Shown here: one piece after another, positions 51,778-61,399 of the stretch
Layout: each line of letters begins with the position of its first letter
Numbering within the stretch: position 1 is the stretch's first letter
Assembly (NCBI GenBank): GCA_963828285.1
Contig: CAWHEB010000008.1
Location: forward strand, 1-64,000
From: DAIOEK01 sp963828285
GTDB lineage: Bacteria > Chloroflexota > Anaerolineae > Anaerolineales > Anaerolineaceae
Reading direction: 5' to 3'
DNA: 64,000 bases
Notes under the pieces: generated by a model
Databases searched by the model: none
What the model saw: the letters and a program-made list of their open reading frames with translations, nothing else
Told to the model about the DNA's origin: nothing
Made by a program: the position numbers and the translations under genes

Positions 51778-52107
51778 TTAAGCAGTCCCTTTTCTCTCTA
51801 CCCTGATCTCATAATGCTGCGAACGTTCATCGAAATGGGATAGTATCGCCCGGGCTTTGGGTGGGACAACTGCCTGCTCGTAATCCTGTCCGGCGAAAGC
51901 TATCACTGATCGAAAAGACTCGAAGGTCATGATCGTGACGAATTCTGTTTCCGCATTCATCTCACGTCTGAGCAGTTGAATTCCCAATAAACCATGGATC
52001 TCCCGATTTTGGATTCCCACAAAGATTTCCTCTTTTAATAATGCTTCGTAGATATCCGCGTTTTGCAGGGTTGTCCATCCGTGCCAAATTCGACTGATCA
52101 TTTTCAC
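51778..52107 (-). CDS. Antibiotic biosynthesis monooxygenase-like (ABM) domain protein
   Basis: This 109-residue protein has the dimeric alpha/beta-barrel pattern of the ABM family (ISRIWHGWTT..., FVTIMTFESFRSVIAFAGQDYEQAVVPPKARAIL...HYEI). Members include haem-degrading enzymes and small monooxygenases. No ligand residues can be assigned. A start at the third codon (Met) is possible. Confidence 0.78.
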   Translation of the reverse strand: MKMISRIWHGWTTLQNADIYEALLKEEIFVGIQNREIHGLLGIQLLRREMNAETEFVTIMTFESFRSVIAFAGQDYEQAVVPPKARAILSHFDERSQHYEIRVERKGTA

Positions 52108-52199
52108 CTTCTTTGCTTATCCTATGGAAAAAACCCTAAACCTGTTTAGTACTGATACACAATTCTCTCAGATGTCCTTTTAGAATTACAATAACAATT

Positions 52200-53376
52200 T
52201 CAGTAGAACTTTTTATTGTAAAAATTATCCACAGACACTCTGACTTTTTCTGAATCGGCTTTTTCGCAAATCAATTTCCAGTTTTTCTCGTTTGATTCCT
52301 GCTGCAAATCCTTATCCCGCAACCCGCGGATGATCCCATGCGCGACCGAACCGGGATCATTGGAATCAACCAGCAGTCCGTTCACCCCATCCTTTATCCA
52401 TTCCCTGAGTGATTCGATATTCCCTACCACCGGCAGACAGCCAAGCGCCATCGCTTCGAGAACAGAGTTCGGGGTGCCGTCATGTGTTGCCGGCGAGACG
52501 ACCACGCTGTTCCGGGTGAACCGCTGCCATAACAGTTCCTGCGATTCGGACTGCAACAGTTTGACCTGATCGGATAGTTGATTCTGTTTCATCCATTTTT
52601 CTGCTTCTGCCTGTCCCAACATACCCGGACATTCAAAGCAGGCATCCGGAATCTCTTTCAGGATGATCGGTATTGCCTGGAAGAAGACATTATTGCGCAC
52701 ATAAGCCGGCCGAATTCCGCGTGGATTGATGACCGTGTTCCCCCGCTGCCCGGTGTGCATTCTTGCGCAATGCTTCGAACTGGCTGAGATCAAATCCGCC
52801 GTTGCCAGGAGCAAACAGGGTTGGCGCATCGGCAGACAATCCGTACTGCTTCGCCAGGCGAATATCCCGCAGACAGTCAGCCATGAAGCCGTCTGCCCGG
52901 CGCATTGCCCTCCCGGTCGCCCAGCGCATCAACGGAGAGCTGGCCGCGTGCAGGGTGAAGTCGTTGCCCCAACTGGATATGATCAGGGGAATCCCCGGCG
53001 GCGTGGCTGCGGCAGCCATCCCTTCGAACGGGATGCGCAGGGCATGAACCAGATCCGGTTTGATCTGATCGAGATATTCGCGAAATGGTTTTGATGTTTG
53101 GGATAAGGATAACGGTCCCAGGTAGGAACGTACCGCCAGCATGCTCAAACGCAGCTTTTGATAGAGCGCGGACTTCCCCGCGTTTTGGGAAGTCTTCTTG
53201 ATGCTGGCACTGGTTCCACTGAAGGCGAGCGGCAAAATTCTGGTCGAGACCACACCGGGGATATCTTCACAGGGATAGCTGGAGATCAGGTGCAGTTCGT
53301 GTCCCAGTGGCAGCATGTTCTTGATCCACGCCCGGGTGATCGGACTGCGTCCATCGGCAACAAATGCGATTCTCAT
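52200..53376 (-). CDS. GT4-type glycosyltransferase, interrupted by a one-base frameshift
   Basis: Two overlapping frames on the minus strand form one glycosyltransferase of about 390 residues with a GT-B fold. The first (from ATG 53376) has the acceptor half (MRIAFVADGRSPITRAWIKNMLPLGHELHLISS, SWGNDFTLHA). One extra base near 52761 shifts the reading; removing it gives LRKMHTGQRGNTVINPRGI. The second has the donor-binding half with the family signature SPATHDGTPNSVLEAMALGCLPVVGNIESLREW. It is the last gene of the wec operon, and its start touches the end of the next GT4 gene. Probably a sequence error. Confidence 0.83.
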
Positions 53377-54467
53377 TATGCCATCACCGATTGGAACACC
53401 TGAACGAAGACATCCGCCATGCTTTCGATATTGATCTCCTCTTTGACGATGCGGTACGATTCCATACCCATCATCTGCAATTGTTCACGGTAACTTAATG
53501 CAATCTGCAGCACCCGGCTGAGGTCAGCCAGTGAGTCCGGTTCAACTAGCCAGCCGTTGGATGGTCTGACCAGATCGTTCTGGGTACCGTCTCCACGGGC
53601 GGCGATGATGGGCAACCCGGCTGCCATAGCTTGTTGGATCGCCAACCCGCCTGTCCCGGGCAGGACGAACAGATCCGCCTGGGCTAAAAGCTCATCCAAA
53701 TCGGTACCGGTCTTTGCACCGTGGAATTTCGTCCGCGGATATTTTTCCGCGGCGATGGATTGAAGACGTTCCCGGTCAGGTCCATCTCCGATGATCATCA
53801 ATTCGGGTTTCAACTCTTCGGGCAGATCCGCGCAAGCCTGGATCAATAGATCGATGCGTTTGCGGGTCTGTAGCCGGCCTAATGAGACCAGAATGGGCGT
53901 GTGAGTCAGATGCTGACGCATTGGCGGCAAAATCTGCGGCGGCGGAGTGACAGCATTGAACGCGGTAAATACCTTTTGAGGATCGAATCCGATCCGCTCA
54001 AAGTCCTCTTTTCCCTGGGAACTGTATGTAATGACAGCATCCAACCGGGCGAGATAATACTTTTGCCAGTACTTACCAGGTCCTGAACGGGCAGTGGAGC
54101 CAAGTCCCCAGCCGATCACTTTCTTGTCTTTGTGCTTCATCCAATCCATGGCTGATAAATTCGATAGGTATCGCGGATTGGCTTCGATCACCAGCACATC
54201 CGGATTCCAAGCATTCAACCATTGGATCATTCCACGCTGGTAGCAGAGGTAGACTTTCCCTGAGAACAAATGGAGATTATCCGCGGGGTAATATTTCGCG
54301 ATTTGAGGAGTTGCGCCGGTTTCGATGGCTTCGATCTTACGCGGCATTCCGGCAAATAATTCCAGACCTTTTTCGCAGCGTCCAGCCAGGGAATCAAAAA
54401 AAGGCAGGCGGTAATTCGGAAGTACCCGTTGTTGCAATCCAACCCGGAATGGGGACGTAACAGTCAT
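53376..54467 (-). CDS. GT4-type glycosyltransferase
   Basis: This 363-residue GT-B glycosyltransferase has the C-terminal donor-binding motif LPGTGGLAIQQAMAAGLPIIAARGDGTQNDLV and the preceding LVSLGRLQTRKRIDLLIQA. It probably transfers a sugar to a lipid-linked or growing glycan at the cytoplasmic membrane face. Its coding region abuts both neighbours in the operon. The donor is unknown. Confidence 0.88.
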   Translation of the reverse strand: MTVTSPFRVGLQQRVLPNYRLPFFDSLAGRCEKGLELFAGMPRKIEAIETGATPQIAKYYPADNLHLFSGKVYLCYQRGMIQWLNAWNPDVLVIEANPRYLSNLSAMDWMKHKDKKVIGWGLGSTARSGPGKYWQKYYLARLDAVITYSSQGKEDFERIGFDPQKVFTAFNAVTPPPQILPPMRQHLTHTPILVSLGRLQTRKRIDLLIQACADLPEELKPELMIIGDGPDRERLQSIAAEKYPRTKFHGAKTGTDLDELLAQADLFVLPGTGGLAIQQAMAAGLPIIAARGDGTQNDLVRPSNGWLVEPDSLADLSRVLQIALSYREQLQMMGMESYRIVKEEINIESMADVFVQVFQSVMA

Positions 54468-55504
54468 CAGTGAATCAATTCCTCTAAATATGCATCGACC
54501 ATGGTGTTCAGGCCAAATATTTCTTCCGCCCGTTTTCGGGCAGCCTGGTGATAAAGAGGATAGTCGTGAATTAATCTCTTGAGTTCCATCGAATCGCTGG
54601 AGACAGTCGCCGGCTGCATCTTCCAGATATCAGCGCCATACGGCATGATGACCCCGGCATGGTCTCCCACCAATTCCCTTAACGAACCGCTGTCATAACC
54701 CATCACCGGCAGTCCACAAGCGAGCGCCTCGATCACCGAATTCGGACAGGCTGGATTGAGTTCCGCGGGGAAGAAAATGTGGGAATGCTGCATTGCCACT
54801 CGAACTTCATCCCGGCTGATCACTCCCAGCCAATCAATTTTTGCACCATAAATTTTTTCCGCTGCGAGTCTGATCGGTTGCGGGACTTCCCCGGCAACAG
54901 ACCATTCACACGGCAGATCCGTTCCGGAGCGACAGACTTTGATTGCCCGGGCGGTATTGAACAATCCCATTTCAAGACCATTCTTCAGATGACCTTCGAC
55001 GGTCAGAAATTTGATTGCTGTAAATGGATTGCCCTCTTTTAACGGTGCATAAAGATCCAGGTCGACTCCGTTATAGATGATGCAGTCCGGTTTCTTCGCG
55101 GAACCAAAGCGGGTCTCCCACCAACTTTTCGAGAATCGACTCTGATAGACGATCTTGTTGGCAATACTGTCGCGGATGGTGCGCAGGATCCAGTTGTTCA
55201 CCTCTGAACGCAGGAAATGCTTGACGCCGGTATAACGAAGGCGGTGAACCCAATTCAAGCCGTCCAGACGCTGGATGATGGGGATTTCGCGATTGCGGAC
55301 ATTCCGCAGCAGATTGAGATGCCTGCTGCCGGCGATCACCAGAACAGCCGACAGATCCGAACGAGTCAGGTCATGGGTGGATTCGATATTCTGCGCATCC
55401 AACCCTGCGATGAATTTTTGATGAAATGAGGACGGTCCGCCCAGTCCCTGCAGATCAGGGATGATGCCGATAACCGTTTTTGACAGGTTGACAGACAATG
55501 TCAT
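54467..55504 (-). CDS. GT4-type glycosyltransferase
   Basis: This 345-residue GT4 enzyme has the usual C-terminal signature FFPAELNPACPNSVIEALACGLPVMGYDSGSLREL and an N-terminal acceptor half with GIIPDLQGLGGPSSFHQKF. Its start overlaps the true end of the wecB gene by four bases (after correcting the frameshift there), so the operon is tightly coupled. The sugar added is unknown. Confidence 0.88.
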   Translation of the reverse strand: MTLSVNLSKTVIGIIPDLQGLGGPSSFHQKFIAGLDAQNIESTHDLTRSDLSAVLVIAGSRHLNLLRNVRNREIPIIQRLDGLNWVHRLRYTGVKHFLRSEVNNWILRTIRDSIANKIVYQSRFSKSWWETRFGSAKKPDCIIYNGVDLDLYAPLKEGNPFTAIKFLTVEGHLKNGLEMGLFNTARAIKVCRSGTDLPCEWSVAGEVPQPIRLAAEKIYGAKIDWLGVISRDEVRVAMQHSHIFFPAELNPACPNSVIEALACGLPVMGYDSGSLRELVGDHAGVIMPYGADIWKMQPATVSSDSMELKRLIHDYPLYHQAARKRAEEIFGLNTMVDAYLEELIH

Positions 55505-56653
55505 CCCCTTTTTTGTCTGGTCGCAAGTAATGCTTCAACAATCTTTTGCGCGGCGGTGCCGTCCCCAAATGGGTTGACCGCTCCCGACATCTGATCGTAA
55601 GCTGCTTTGTCATCCAGTAGAGCGCCTGGTTTCGTTGACGATGGTGTCGGTGTCTGTACCAACCAATTTTAACGTCCCGGCTGTCACACCTTCCGGTCTT
55701 TCGGTGACTTCTCGCAGCACCAGAACCGGCTTGCCCAATCCGGGGGCTTCCTCCTGAATTCCGCCAGAGTCGGTGAGGATGAGGGTGGCATGTTTCATCA
55801 AATGTACCAACGGGAGATAATCCAAAGGAGGCATTAAAGTGATGTTCAGATTCTTTCCCAAAAGCAGGTGAACCGGTCCGTGCACATTGGGATTCAGATG
55901 GACCGGATAAACAAACTGGACCTCTCCGCGGTAGTGGTCTGCCAGCATGCTTAATGCGGTGCAGATCTGCTCAAGAGGTTGGCCGAAGTTTTCGCGGCGA
56001 TGGGCAGTGACCAGTACCATCCGTTTTGAACTGGTTTGACCAATACCAATTTTCTTAAGCAGAGTAGTGATCTCTTCGGGTTCGGGAAAGCTGGTGATCC
56101 ACTTCAAAGCATCGATGACCGGATTGCCGGTGATCACGATCTGCTCGTCAGGAACGCCTTCACGCAGAAGGTTCTGCCGGTTTTGTTCTGTTGGAGCAAA
56201 GTGCAAATCTGCCACCACGCCGGCGATCTTACGGTTGATCTCTTCGGGGAAAGGCTGCCATTTGTCGTAGGTTCTCAATCCGGCTTCGACATGCCCCACC
56301 TTAATTCCACGATAATATGCGCAGATGGATGCAGCCATGACCGTGGTGGTATCTCCCTGAACCAGAACCCAATCCGGTTTATATTGTGCCAATACCGGAT
56401 CCAGATGAGTGAATACTTCAGCGCTCATCTTTGCCAGCGTCTGATCGGGCTTCATCAGGTCCAGATCCACATTGGGCTTGATCTCGAAGACACGCAGCAC
56501 CTGATCCAACATCTCGCGATGTTGGGCAGTGACACAAACCACAGTCTGAATGCCTTGAGTTTGTTGGAGCTGCCTGATGACCGGTGCCATTTTTACGGCT
56601 TCGGGACGGGTGCCAAACACTACCATCACTCTTAATGGTTTGACTGGTTTCAT
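55501..56653 (-). CDS. wecB: UDP-N-acetylglucosamine 2-epimerase, one-base frameshift near the end
   Basis: WecB converts UDP-GlcNAc to UDP-ManNAc. The main frame holds the family motifs (VVFGTRPEAVKMAPVI, VCVTAQHREMLDQVL, VQGDTTTVMAA, HVEAGLRTY, TAHRRENFG, LTDSGGIQEEAPGLGKPVLVLREVTERPEG). Near 55621 an extra base causes an early stop; removing it gives NETRRLLDDKAAYDQMSGAVNPFGDGTAAQKIVEALL and a stop at 55501-55503 that overlaps the next start. The SGAVNPFGDG end is typical of WecB, so the break is very likely a sequence error. It lies 6 bases after wecC. Confidence 0.92.
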
Positions 56654-56659
56654 GATCGC

Positions 56660-57931
56660 TTATTCCGATTTTCCATTGCCCAGCCTGTGGATGGTCGCTC
56701 TGGAATTCTGCCATCCCGCAGATTGTGTCATATTGACAGTATCAAAGACGATCTTGCTGTCTATAAGACCGGCAAGCTCAGGCTGGAAGAATTCCTTATG
56801 CCCCACGAGAATCAAGATGGCATCAGCTCGATGAACCGCCTCTTGTAGATGTTCCGCCAGGTTGACACCCTTGATCACGTGACCGTTGACATAGGGATCA
56901 TAAGCGGTGATCACTGCGCCCTGCTGATGTAATAAATGGACAACTTCTACAGCCGGGCTTTCCCGGAAATCATCCACATCCGGTTTGTAACTCAATCCCA
57001 AAGCCAGAATATTTTTATCTTTCACGTCTCCAAATATTCGCTTGATCCAATCCACCACAAATGCCGGCTGAGAGTCATTCACCTGACGGGAGGATAGGAT
57101 CAGATGGGTCAGGTCAGGCGCGGATTCTACAAAAAACCAGGGATCGACACTGATGCAGTGTCCGCCTACACCGGGACCCGGATTAAGGATCTTGATCCGC
57201 GGATGGCGGTTGGCAATCTGGATCGCTTCCCAAACATCCACGCCAAACCGGTCTGCCAGACGGGAAAATTCGTTAGCCGCAGCGATGCTGATATCCCGGT
57301 AGGTATTCTCCATCAACTTGACCATCTCTGCGGTGGTTGCATCGGTGATTACAATCTCACCTTTAACAAACTTCCCATACAGGGATTTTCCCACTTCAGC
57401 GGAAAGTTGGTTCACCCCTCCGATCACCCGGGCATTTTCAACCAATTCCCGCAGGATCTGACCGGGTAGGACACGTTCAGGTGAATACGCCAGGAAGAAA
57501 TCCTTGCCCGCGGTCAATCCGTTTCGTTCCAGGATCGGCTTAAGCAGATTCAGTGTGGTCAAAGGCGGTGAGGTGGATTCCAGCACGACCAGGTTTCCAC
57601 GTTTGAGGTGCGGGAGTATCGATTCAGCAGCGGATATCACAAATCTCATATCCGCCAGCTTGCCATCTTTGAACGGGGTTGGAACCGCTATGATGAACGC
57701 ATCGCAAGGTTCCGGCTCTTTTCCGAATGTCAAGTTGCCCGAATTAACTGCCTGCTGGAATACCTCCAGCAAACCAGGTTCAACGATATGAAGTTCGCCC
57801 CTCTTCAATTTGGCTAATATATCCGGGTTGATATCAACACCCAGTACTTGTTGTCCATTCGCGGCAAATGTCGCCGCAGTGGGTAATCCGATGTACCCCA
57901 AACCCACCACGCAGATTCTCTGAAAGTTCAC
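56660..57931 (-). CDS. wecC: UDP-N-acetyl-D-mannosamine dehydrogenase
   Basis: WecC oxidises UDP-ManNAc to UDP-ManNAcA with NAD. The 423-residue protein has the Rossmann motif VVGLGYIGLPTAATFA, the central region NTYRDISIAAANEFSRLADRFGVDVWEAI, and the catalytic Cys in GPGVGGHCISVDPWFF. The best start is GTG 57931 (VNFQRICVVGLGYIG) behind GAGGAT; longer frames run into the lexA promoter. It is first in the operon wecC-wecB-GT-GT-GT, predicted to make a ManNAcA-containing surface polysaccharide. Confidence 0.93.
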   Translation of the reverse strand: MNFQRICVVGLGYIGLPTAATFAANGQQVLGVDINPDILAKLKRGELHIVEPGLLEVFQQAVNSGNLTFGKEPEPCDAFIIAVPTPFKDGKLADMRFVISAAESILPHLKRGNLVVLESTSPPLTTLNLLKPILERNGLTAGKDFFLAYSPERVLPGQILRELVENARVIGGVNQLSAEVGKSLYGKFVKGEIVITDATTAEMVKLMENTYRDISIAAANEFSRLADRFGVDVWEAIQIANRHPRIKILNPGPGVGGHCISVDPWFFVESAPDLTHLILSSRQVNDSQPAFVVDWIKRIFGDVKDKNILALGLSYKPDVDDFRESPAVEVVHLLHQQGAVITAYDPYVNGHVIKGVNLAEHLQEAVHRADAILILVGHKEFFQPELAGLIDSKIVFDTVNMTQSAGWQNSRATIHRLGNGKSE

Positions 57932-58002
57932 AAGCCTATCCTCAAATTCAAGTATGGAATAATTGTAACTTATAACTGAAAGATTTTCCCCGCTAACCCA
58001 CT

Positions 58003-58050
58003 TGACAGGGAACAAATGTTCGTGTATAAAGGTTTATAGAACATTTGTAC
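58003..58050 (+). promoter_or_regulatory. lexA promoter with two SOS boxes
   Basis: A promoter TTGACA (58003-58008), 16 bases, TATAAA (58025-58030) contains in its spacer the perfect Gram-positive-type SOS box GAACAAATGTTC (58010-58021; consensus GAACNNNNGTTC). A second, near-perfect box GAACATTTGTAC (58039-58050, one mismatch) lies just downstream. LexA bound here would block RNA polymerase, so lexA represses itself. The divergent wecC start is 72 bases away and might also be affected. Confidence 0.85.
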
Positions 58051-58076
58051 TTTTTAGAACAAGGTTGGAGGTTCCG

Positions 58077-58787
58077 ATGGTTAAAAGATCACAGGGATTG
58101 GGTATACGACATCAGAAGATCTTAGCGTATATGGAAAGCTATCAAAAACAATACGGTTTTCCACCCGCGATCCGTGAAATTTGCGACGAGACGGAAATCT
58201 CTTCGACATCAGTGGTGAATTACTATCTGGACCAGTTGGAAAAGTGGGGATATATCAAACGTGAGAAGAATATCTCCCGTGGGATTACCTTGCTTAAGAG
58301 TGCTGTTGATAAGATCGTCGATGAAAAGATCAAGCCCGTAATTGAGAGCATAGACGAATTCCTGCGCGTTCCGGTTGTTGGCCGTATCGTAGCTGGTTTG
58401 CCCATGCCTGTACCCGCATCAGACCTGGCGTATTTCGATCCCGAATCCGCGATCACCATTGCCCGCAGTATGATCCCTGCCCGTGAGAAATCCGATGATC
58501 TGTTCGCTCTTGAAGTCCAGGGTGACTCGATGATCGATGCCATGGTCAATGAAGGCGATATCATCATCATGCGCAAAGTGAACGAAGCGCATAACGGGGA
58601 AATGGTGGCAGTCTGGTTACTCGACCGGGATGAAACCACCCTGAAATATTTCTACAAAGAAGGCAATAAGATCCGCTTGCAGCCAGCCAACAAAACCATG
58701 ATGCCAATCATCATCGATGATCCGCGGACTGTTCAAGTTCAAGGGAAAGTCCTCATGGTTGTCCGCAGGATGGCATTGGTAGCTTGA
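58077..58787 (+). CDS. lexA: LexA repressor
   Basis: LexA represses the DNA-damage response and cuts itself when RecA is activated. The 236-residue protein has an N-terminal winged HTH (RHQKILAYMESYQKQYGFPPAIREICDETEISSTSVVNYYLDQLEKWGYI) and an S24 peptidase domain with the cleavage site Ala106-Gly107 (RIVAGLPMP), the catalytic Ser151 (VQGDSMID) and Lys190 (DETTLKYFY). It is longer than the Escherichia coli protein (202 residues) through the linker between the domains. ATG 58077 follows GGAGG. Two SOS boxes precede it, and a DUF4332-like gene follows 20 bases later. Confidence 0.95.
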   Translation: MVKRSQGLGIRHQKILAYMESYQKQYGFPPAIREICDETEISSTSVVNYYLDQLEKWGYIKREKNISRGITLLKSAVDKIVDEKIKPVIESIDEFLRVPVVGRIVAGLPMPVPASDLAYFDPESAITIARSMIPAREKSDDLFALEVQGDSMIDAMVNEGDIIIMRKVNEAHNGEMVAVWLLDRDETTLKYFYKEGNKIRLQPANKTMMPIIIDDPRTVQVQGKVLMVVRRMALVA

Positions 58788-58807
58788 TTTTCTGATTTGC
58801 GGGGGAA

Positions 58808-59485
58808 ATGACGATCCAGTATTATCAAGACTTGCGCCTGTTCAAACTGGAAAAGTTGAAATACAGACTTCAACATTCCATTCTAATTCCCAGCCATCAA
58901 GTATTACTTGAAGAGATCAACCAGCGGTTCACCATTCTGGACCAGAATGGGATTGCGAACCTGGAGATCCTTTCACAAAAACTGGGTAATAAAAAGAGGT
59001 TGGAGCATTTTGCTCTTGAGAATGGCATCCCAAAAAACTATCTTGAAATTCTCATTCGACATATTGGTATATATCGCCCAAAACCTAACCTATTAGTTCT
59101 GTTCCCGGATGTTGATGCAATAATTATTCAAAAGCTAGCTCAAGTAGGTATTAAGAACACAATGCAGTTATTAGAAAATGCCTGCACCGAAAAGTTACGC
59201 GCGAGATTATCTACAACCACTGGGATTCCCCTGGATTTGATCCATGAACTTGCTTGTCTCTCAGACCTCTCAAGAGCAGGGTATGTAGGTCCAGTTTTTG
59301 CCAGATTGCTATATTCCGCAGGTGCGCAGAATATTCGGATTTTGTCTGGTCTCCAAGCTGATGACCTATTTAATCGTTCAATTCGGATTAATCAGGAAAA
59401 GCAATACTATAAAGGGAAATACCAATTAAAAGATATCGGATGGTGTATCGAAGTAGCCGGAGATCTACCGATAATTTTGGAATAG
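58808..59485 (+). CDS. DUF4332-like (helix-hairpin-helix) protein downstream of lexA
   Basis: This 225-residue protein is not a named enzyme. Its second half resembles DUF4332, a helix-hairpin-helix-like repeat (TTGIPLDLIHELACLSDLSRAGYVGPVFARLLYSAGAQNIRILSGL). The first half has similar short helical repeats (LEHFALENGIPKNYLEILIRHIGIY). Such modules often contact DNA or nucleic-acid enzymes. It starts 20 bases after lexA on the same strand with no terminator between, so it should be induced with lexA during DNA damage. Codon use is more A/T-rich than in lexA. Confidence 0.68.
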   Translation: MTIQYYQDLRLFKLEKLKYRLQHSILIPSHQVLLEEINQRFTILDQNGIANLEILSQKLGNKKRLEHFALENGIPKNYLEILIRHIGIYRPKPNLLVLFPDVDAIIIQKLAQVGIKNTMQLLENACTEKLRARLSTTTGIPLDLIHELACLSDLSRAGYVGPVFARLLYSAGAQNIRILSGLQADDLFNRSIRINQEKQYYKGKYQLKDIGWCIEVAGDLPIILE

Positions 59486-59489
59486 CTGA

Positions 59490-60317
59490 TTAACCTAATG
59501 CTACATCAAGCAGCATCATGATGGCAAATCCGCCCATTGCACCCAGCGTGGCGATATCGGTACTTTCACCACGCTGCGATTCCGGGATCAATTCCTCAAC
59601 CACAACATAGATCATTGCTCCTGCAGCAAAGGAAAGTGCATAAGGTAACATAGACCGCATGGAAACAACTGCTGCAGCCCCAATCACGGCCGCAATTGGT
59701 TCTACCAATGCGGATGCTTGACCATACAGAAACGCCCGTGTACGCGATAAACCCTCACCCCGCAGAGGAACCGAGACTGCCAGGCCTTCTGGAAAGTTCT
59801 GTAACCCGATTCCAATCGCAAGGGCGATAGCCCCAGCTAATGAAGCTGATGGAACTCCTGCTGAAATGGCACCGAATGCTACTCCAACAGCAAGCCCTTC
59901 AGGAAAATTGTGGAGTGTAATTGCCAGTACCAGCAAGATTGAGCGTTGCCATTGGGTTTTGATTCCTTCAGTTTCACTGGTATCAAAGCCAATATTCAGG
60001 TGCGGTAGAATTTTATCGATTAAAAATAGAAATGCTCCACCTAGCAGAAAACCAATTACTGGTGGCAACCATGGTTGCATTCCCAGATCGCTAGACAGTT
60101 CGATGGATGGAACAAGCAATGACCAGCAGCTTGCAGCAATCATCACGCCTGCTGCAAATCCGAGCATGGCGTTTAATAATCTCTTGTTTACTTTTTTATT
60201 AAAGAACACAACGGAAGCACCTAAAGCTGTCACACCCCAGGTAAACATTCCTGCTATTAATGCCTGGATAATCGGTGAAAAATTTTCAAAAAAAGCAATC
60301 ATTTTATTTATCCCCAA
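59490..60317 (-). CDS. ZIP-family metal transporter
   Basis: This 275-residue membrane protein has eight hydrophobic segments and the ZIP signature in TM4 and TM5: HNFPEGLAVGVAFG and QNFPEGLAVSVPLRG, the metal-binding pairs of the family (HNxPEG / xNxPEG). It moves divalent cations such as zinc or iron, probably inward. It is convergent with the lexA pair and lies downstream of the rplL gene. No metal-regulator box is seen. Confidence 0.92.
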   Translation of the reverse strand: MGINKMIAFFENFSPIIQALIAGMFTWGVTALGASVVFFNKKVNKRLLNAMLGFAAGVMIAASCWSLLVPSIELSSDLGMQPWLPPVIGFLLGGAFLFLIDKILPHLNIGFDTSETEGIKTQWQRSILLVLAITLHNFPEGLAVGVAFGAISAGVPSASLAGAIALAIGIGLQNFPEGLAVSVPLRGEGLSRTRAFLYGQASALVEPIAAVIGAAAVVSMRSMLPYALSFAAGAMIYVVVEELIPESQRGESTDIATLGAMGGFAIMMLLDVALG

Positions 60318-60392
60318 TAAGAAAATAAATTAGAAGAACGACCACGATTTTTTTCTCAAGCATCAATTATAGTCCATGCCATCCGCAATAAC

Positions 60393-60424
60393 ACAAGACC
60401 TCGTGATTACTCACGAGGTCTTGT
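60393..60424. terminator. Palindromic hairpin after rplL
   Basis: A 14-bp perfect stem (ACAAGACCTCGTGA with TCACGAGGTCTTGT, 60393-60424, 4-nt loop) lies just past the rplL stop. It has little T-run, so its strength as a terminator is uncertain. Confidence 0.65.
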
Positions 60425-60443
60425 AAGTTCGCTGAAAAGAATA

Positions 60444-60821
60444 CTACGCGATCTCGATGACTGCGCCGGCTTCTTCAAGCTTTTTCTTGGCATCGGTAGC
60501 TGCTTCTTTGGCAACTGCGGCCAGGATCTTGGTGCCAGCGGTTTCGGCCATGGTTTTGGCTTCGACGAGGCCCATATTAGTGAGCTGACGAATGACCTTA
60601 ATGACTTCGATCTTCTTGGGACCAGCGTCTTTGATGACGACATCAAATTCGGTCTTTTCTTCAACTGGCTCTGCGGCTACTGCACCACCAGCGGCGGCGG
60701 CAACGGCTACAGGAGCGGCGGCGGAAACGCCCCATTTTTCTTCGAGGGCTTTGACGAGTTCAGCGGCTTCCAAAACGGAAAGCTTGCTGAGTTCATCTAC
60801 GAGTTTGGTTAAATCTGCCAT
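60444..60821 (-). CDS. rplL: Ribosomal protein bL12 (L7/L12)
   Basis: This acidic 125-residue stalk protein binds translation factors on the ribosome. It has the N-terminal dimer domain (LTKLVDELSKLSVLEAAELVKALEEKWGV), an Ala-rich hinge and the C-terminal domain (EFDVVIKDAGPKKIEVIKVIRQLTNMGLVEAKTM). It is the last gene of the operon secE-nusG-rplK-rplA-rplJ-rplL, 51 bases after rplJ. Confidence 0.97.
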   Translation of the reverse strand: MADLTKLVDELSKLSVLEAAELVKALEEKWGVSAAAPVAVAAAAGGAVAAEPVEEKTEFDVVIKDAGPKKIEVIKVIRQLTNMGLVEAKTMAETAGTKILAAVAKEAATDAKKKLEEAGAVIEIA

Positions 60822-60872
60822 TTCAATTCTCCTTGCGAAATAAGTACATGAGTTAGATATGAAGTAAATCGA

Positions 60873-61394
60873 TTACGCAGTCTTTTCAGAGTACGCTCGA
60901 ACAACTGAAGCCAATCCGCGAGCTGGTTCTGCAAGTGTGCGGACCAGTTTGCTGGCGGGAGCTTGTAATACGCCCAACAGGGTTGCACGCATAATGGGAA
61001 GCGGTGGAAGATCGCCCAACGCTTTGATCTGCGCAGTGTCCATAACCTGATTGCCAAGGAAACCACCCTTCACTTTGAAGAATTCGTTACCCTTTGCAAA
61101 ATCAGACATGGCTTTCGCCATCGCCGGGGGATCGCTGAAGGCAAAACCTACGGCTGTGGAACCTTCCCACAATTTAGTCTCTGCGTCCAATCCTTTGGCT
61201 TTGAATACGTTACGCATGAGTGTATTTTTGACGACATGCACCTCACCACCTGCTTCACGAGCTTTCGCGCGAACTGCATCGATGGCTTTCATATTCAACC
61301 CGGAGTATTCAACAACGATCATGGCCTGGCTTTTATCCAACCAACCCTGATATTGTTCCTGCATTACTGATTTATGCTGCTTTGAAAATGCCAA
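60873..61394 (-). CDS. rplJ: Ribosomal protein uL10
   Basis: uL10 holds the bL12 stalk on the ribosome. The 173-residue protein shows QEQYQGWLDKSQAMIVVEYSGLNMKAIDAVRAKAREAGGEVHVVKNTLMRNVF and an Ala-rich C-terminus that binds bL12. The start is TTG at 61394, eight bases after a strong GGAGGTGA site. An ATG at 61364 would lose conserved residues. A leader with a terminator-like hairpin precedes it. Confidence 0.96.
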   Translation of the reverse strand: MAFSKQHKSVMQEQYQGWLDKSQAMIVVEYSGLNMKAIDAVRAKAREAGGEVHVVKNTLMRNVFKAKGLDAETKLWEGSTAVGFAFSDPPAMAKAMSDFAKGNEFFKVKGGFLGNQVMDTAQIKALGDLPPLPIMRATLLGVLQAPASKLVRTLAEPARGLASVVRAYSEKTA

Positions 61395-61399
61395 TGTTA

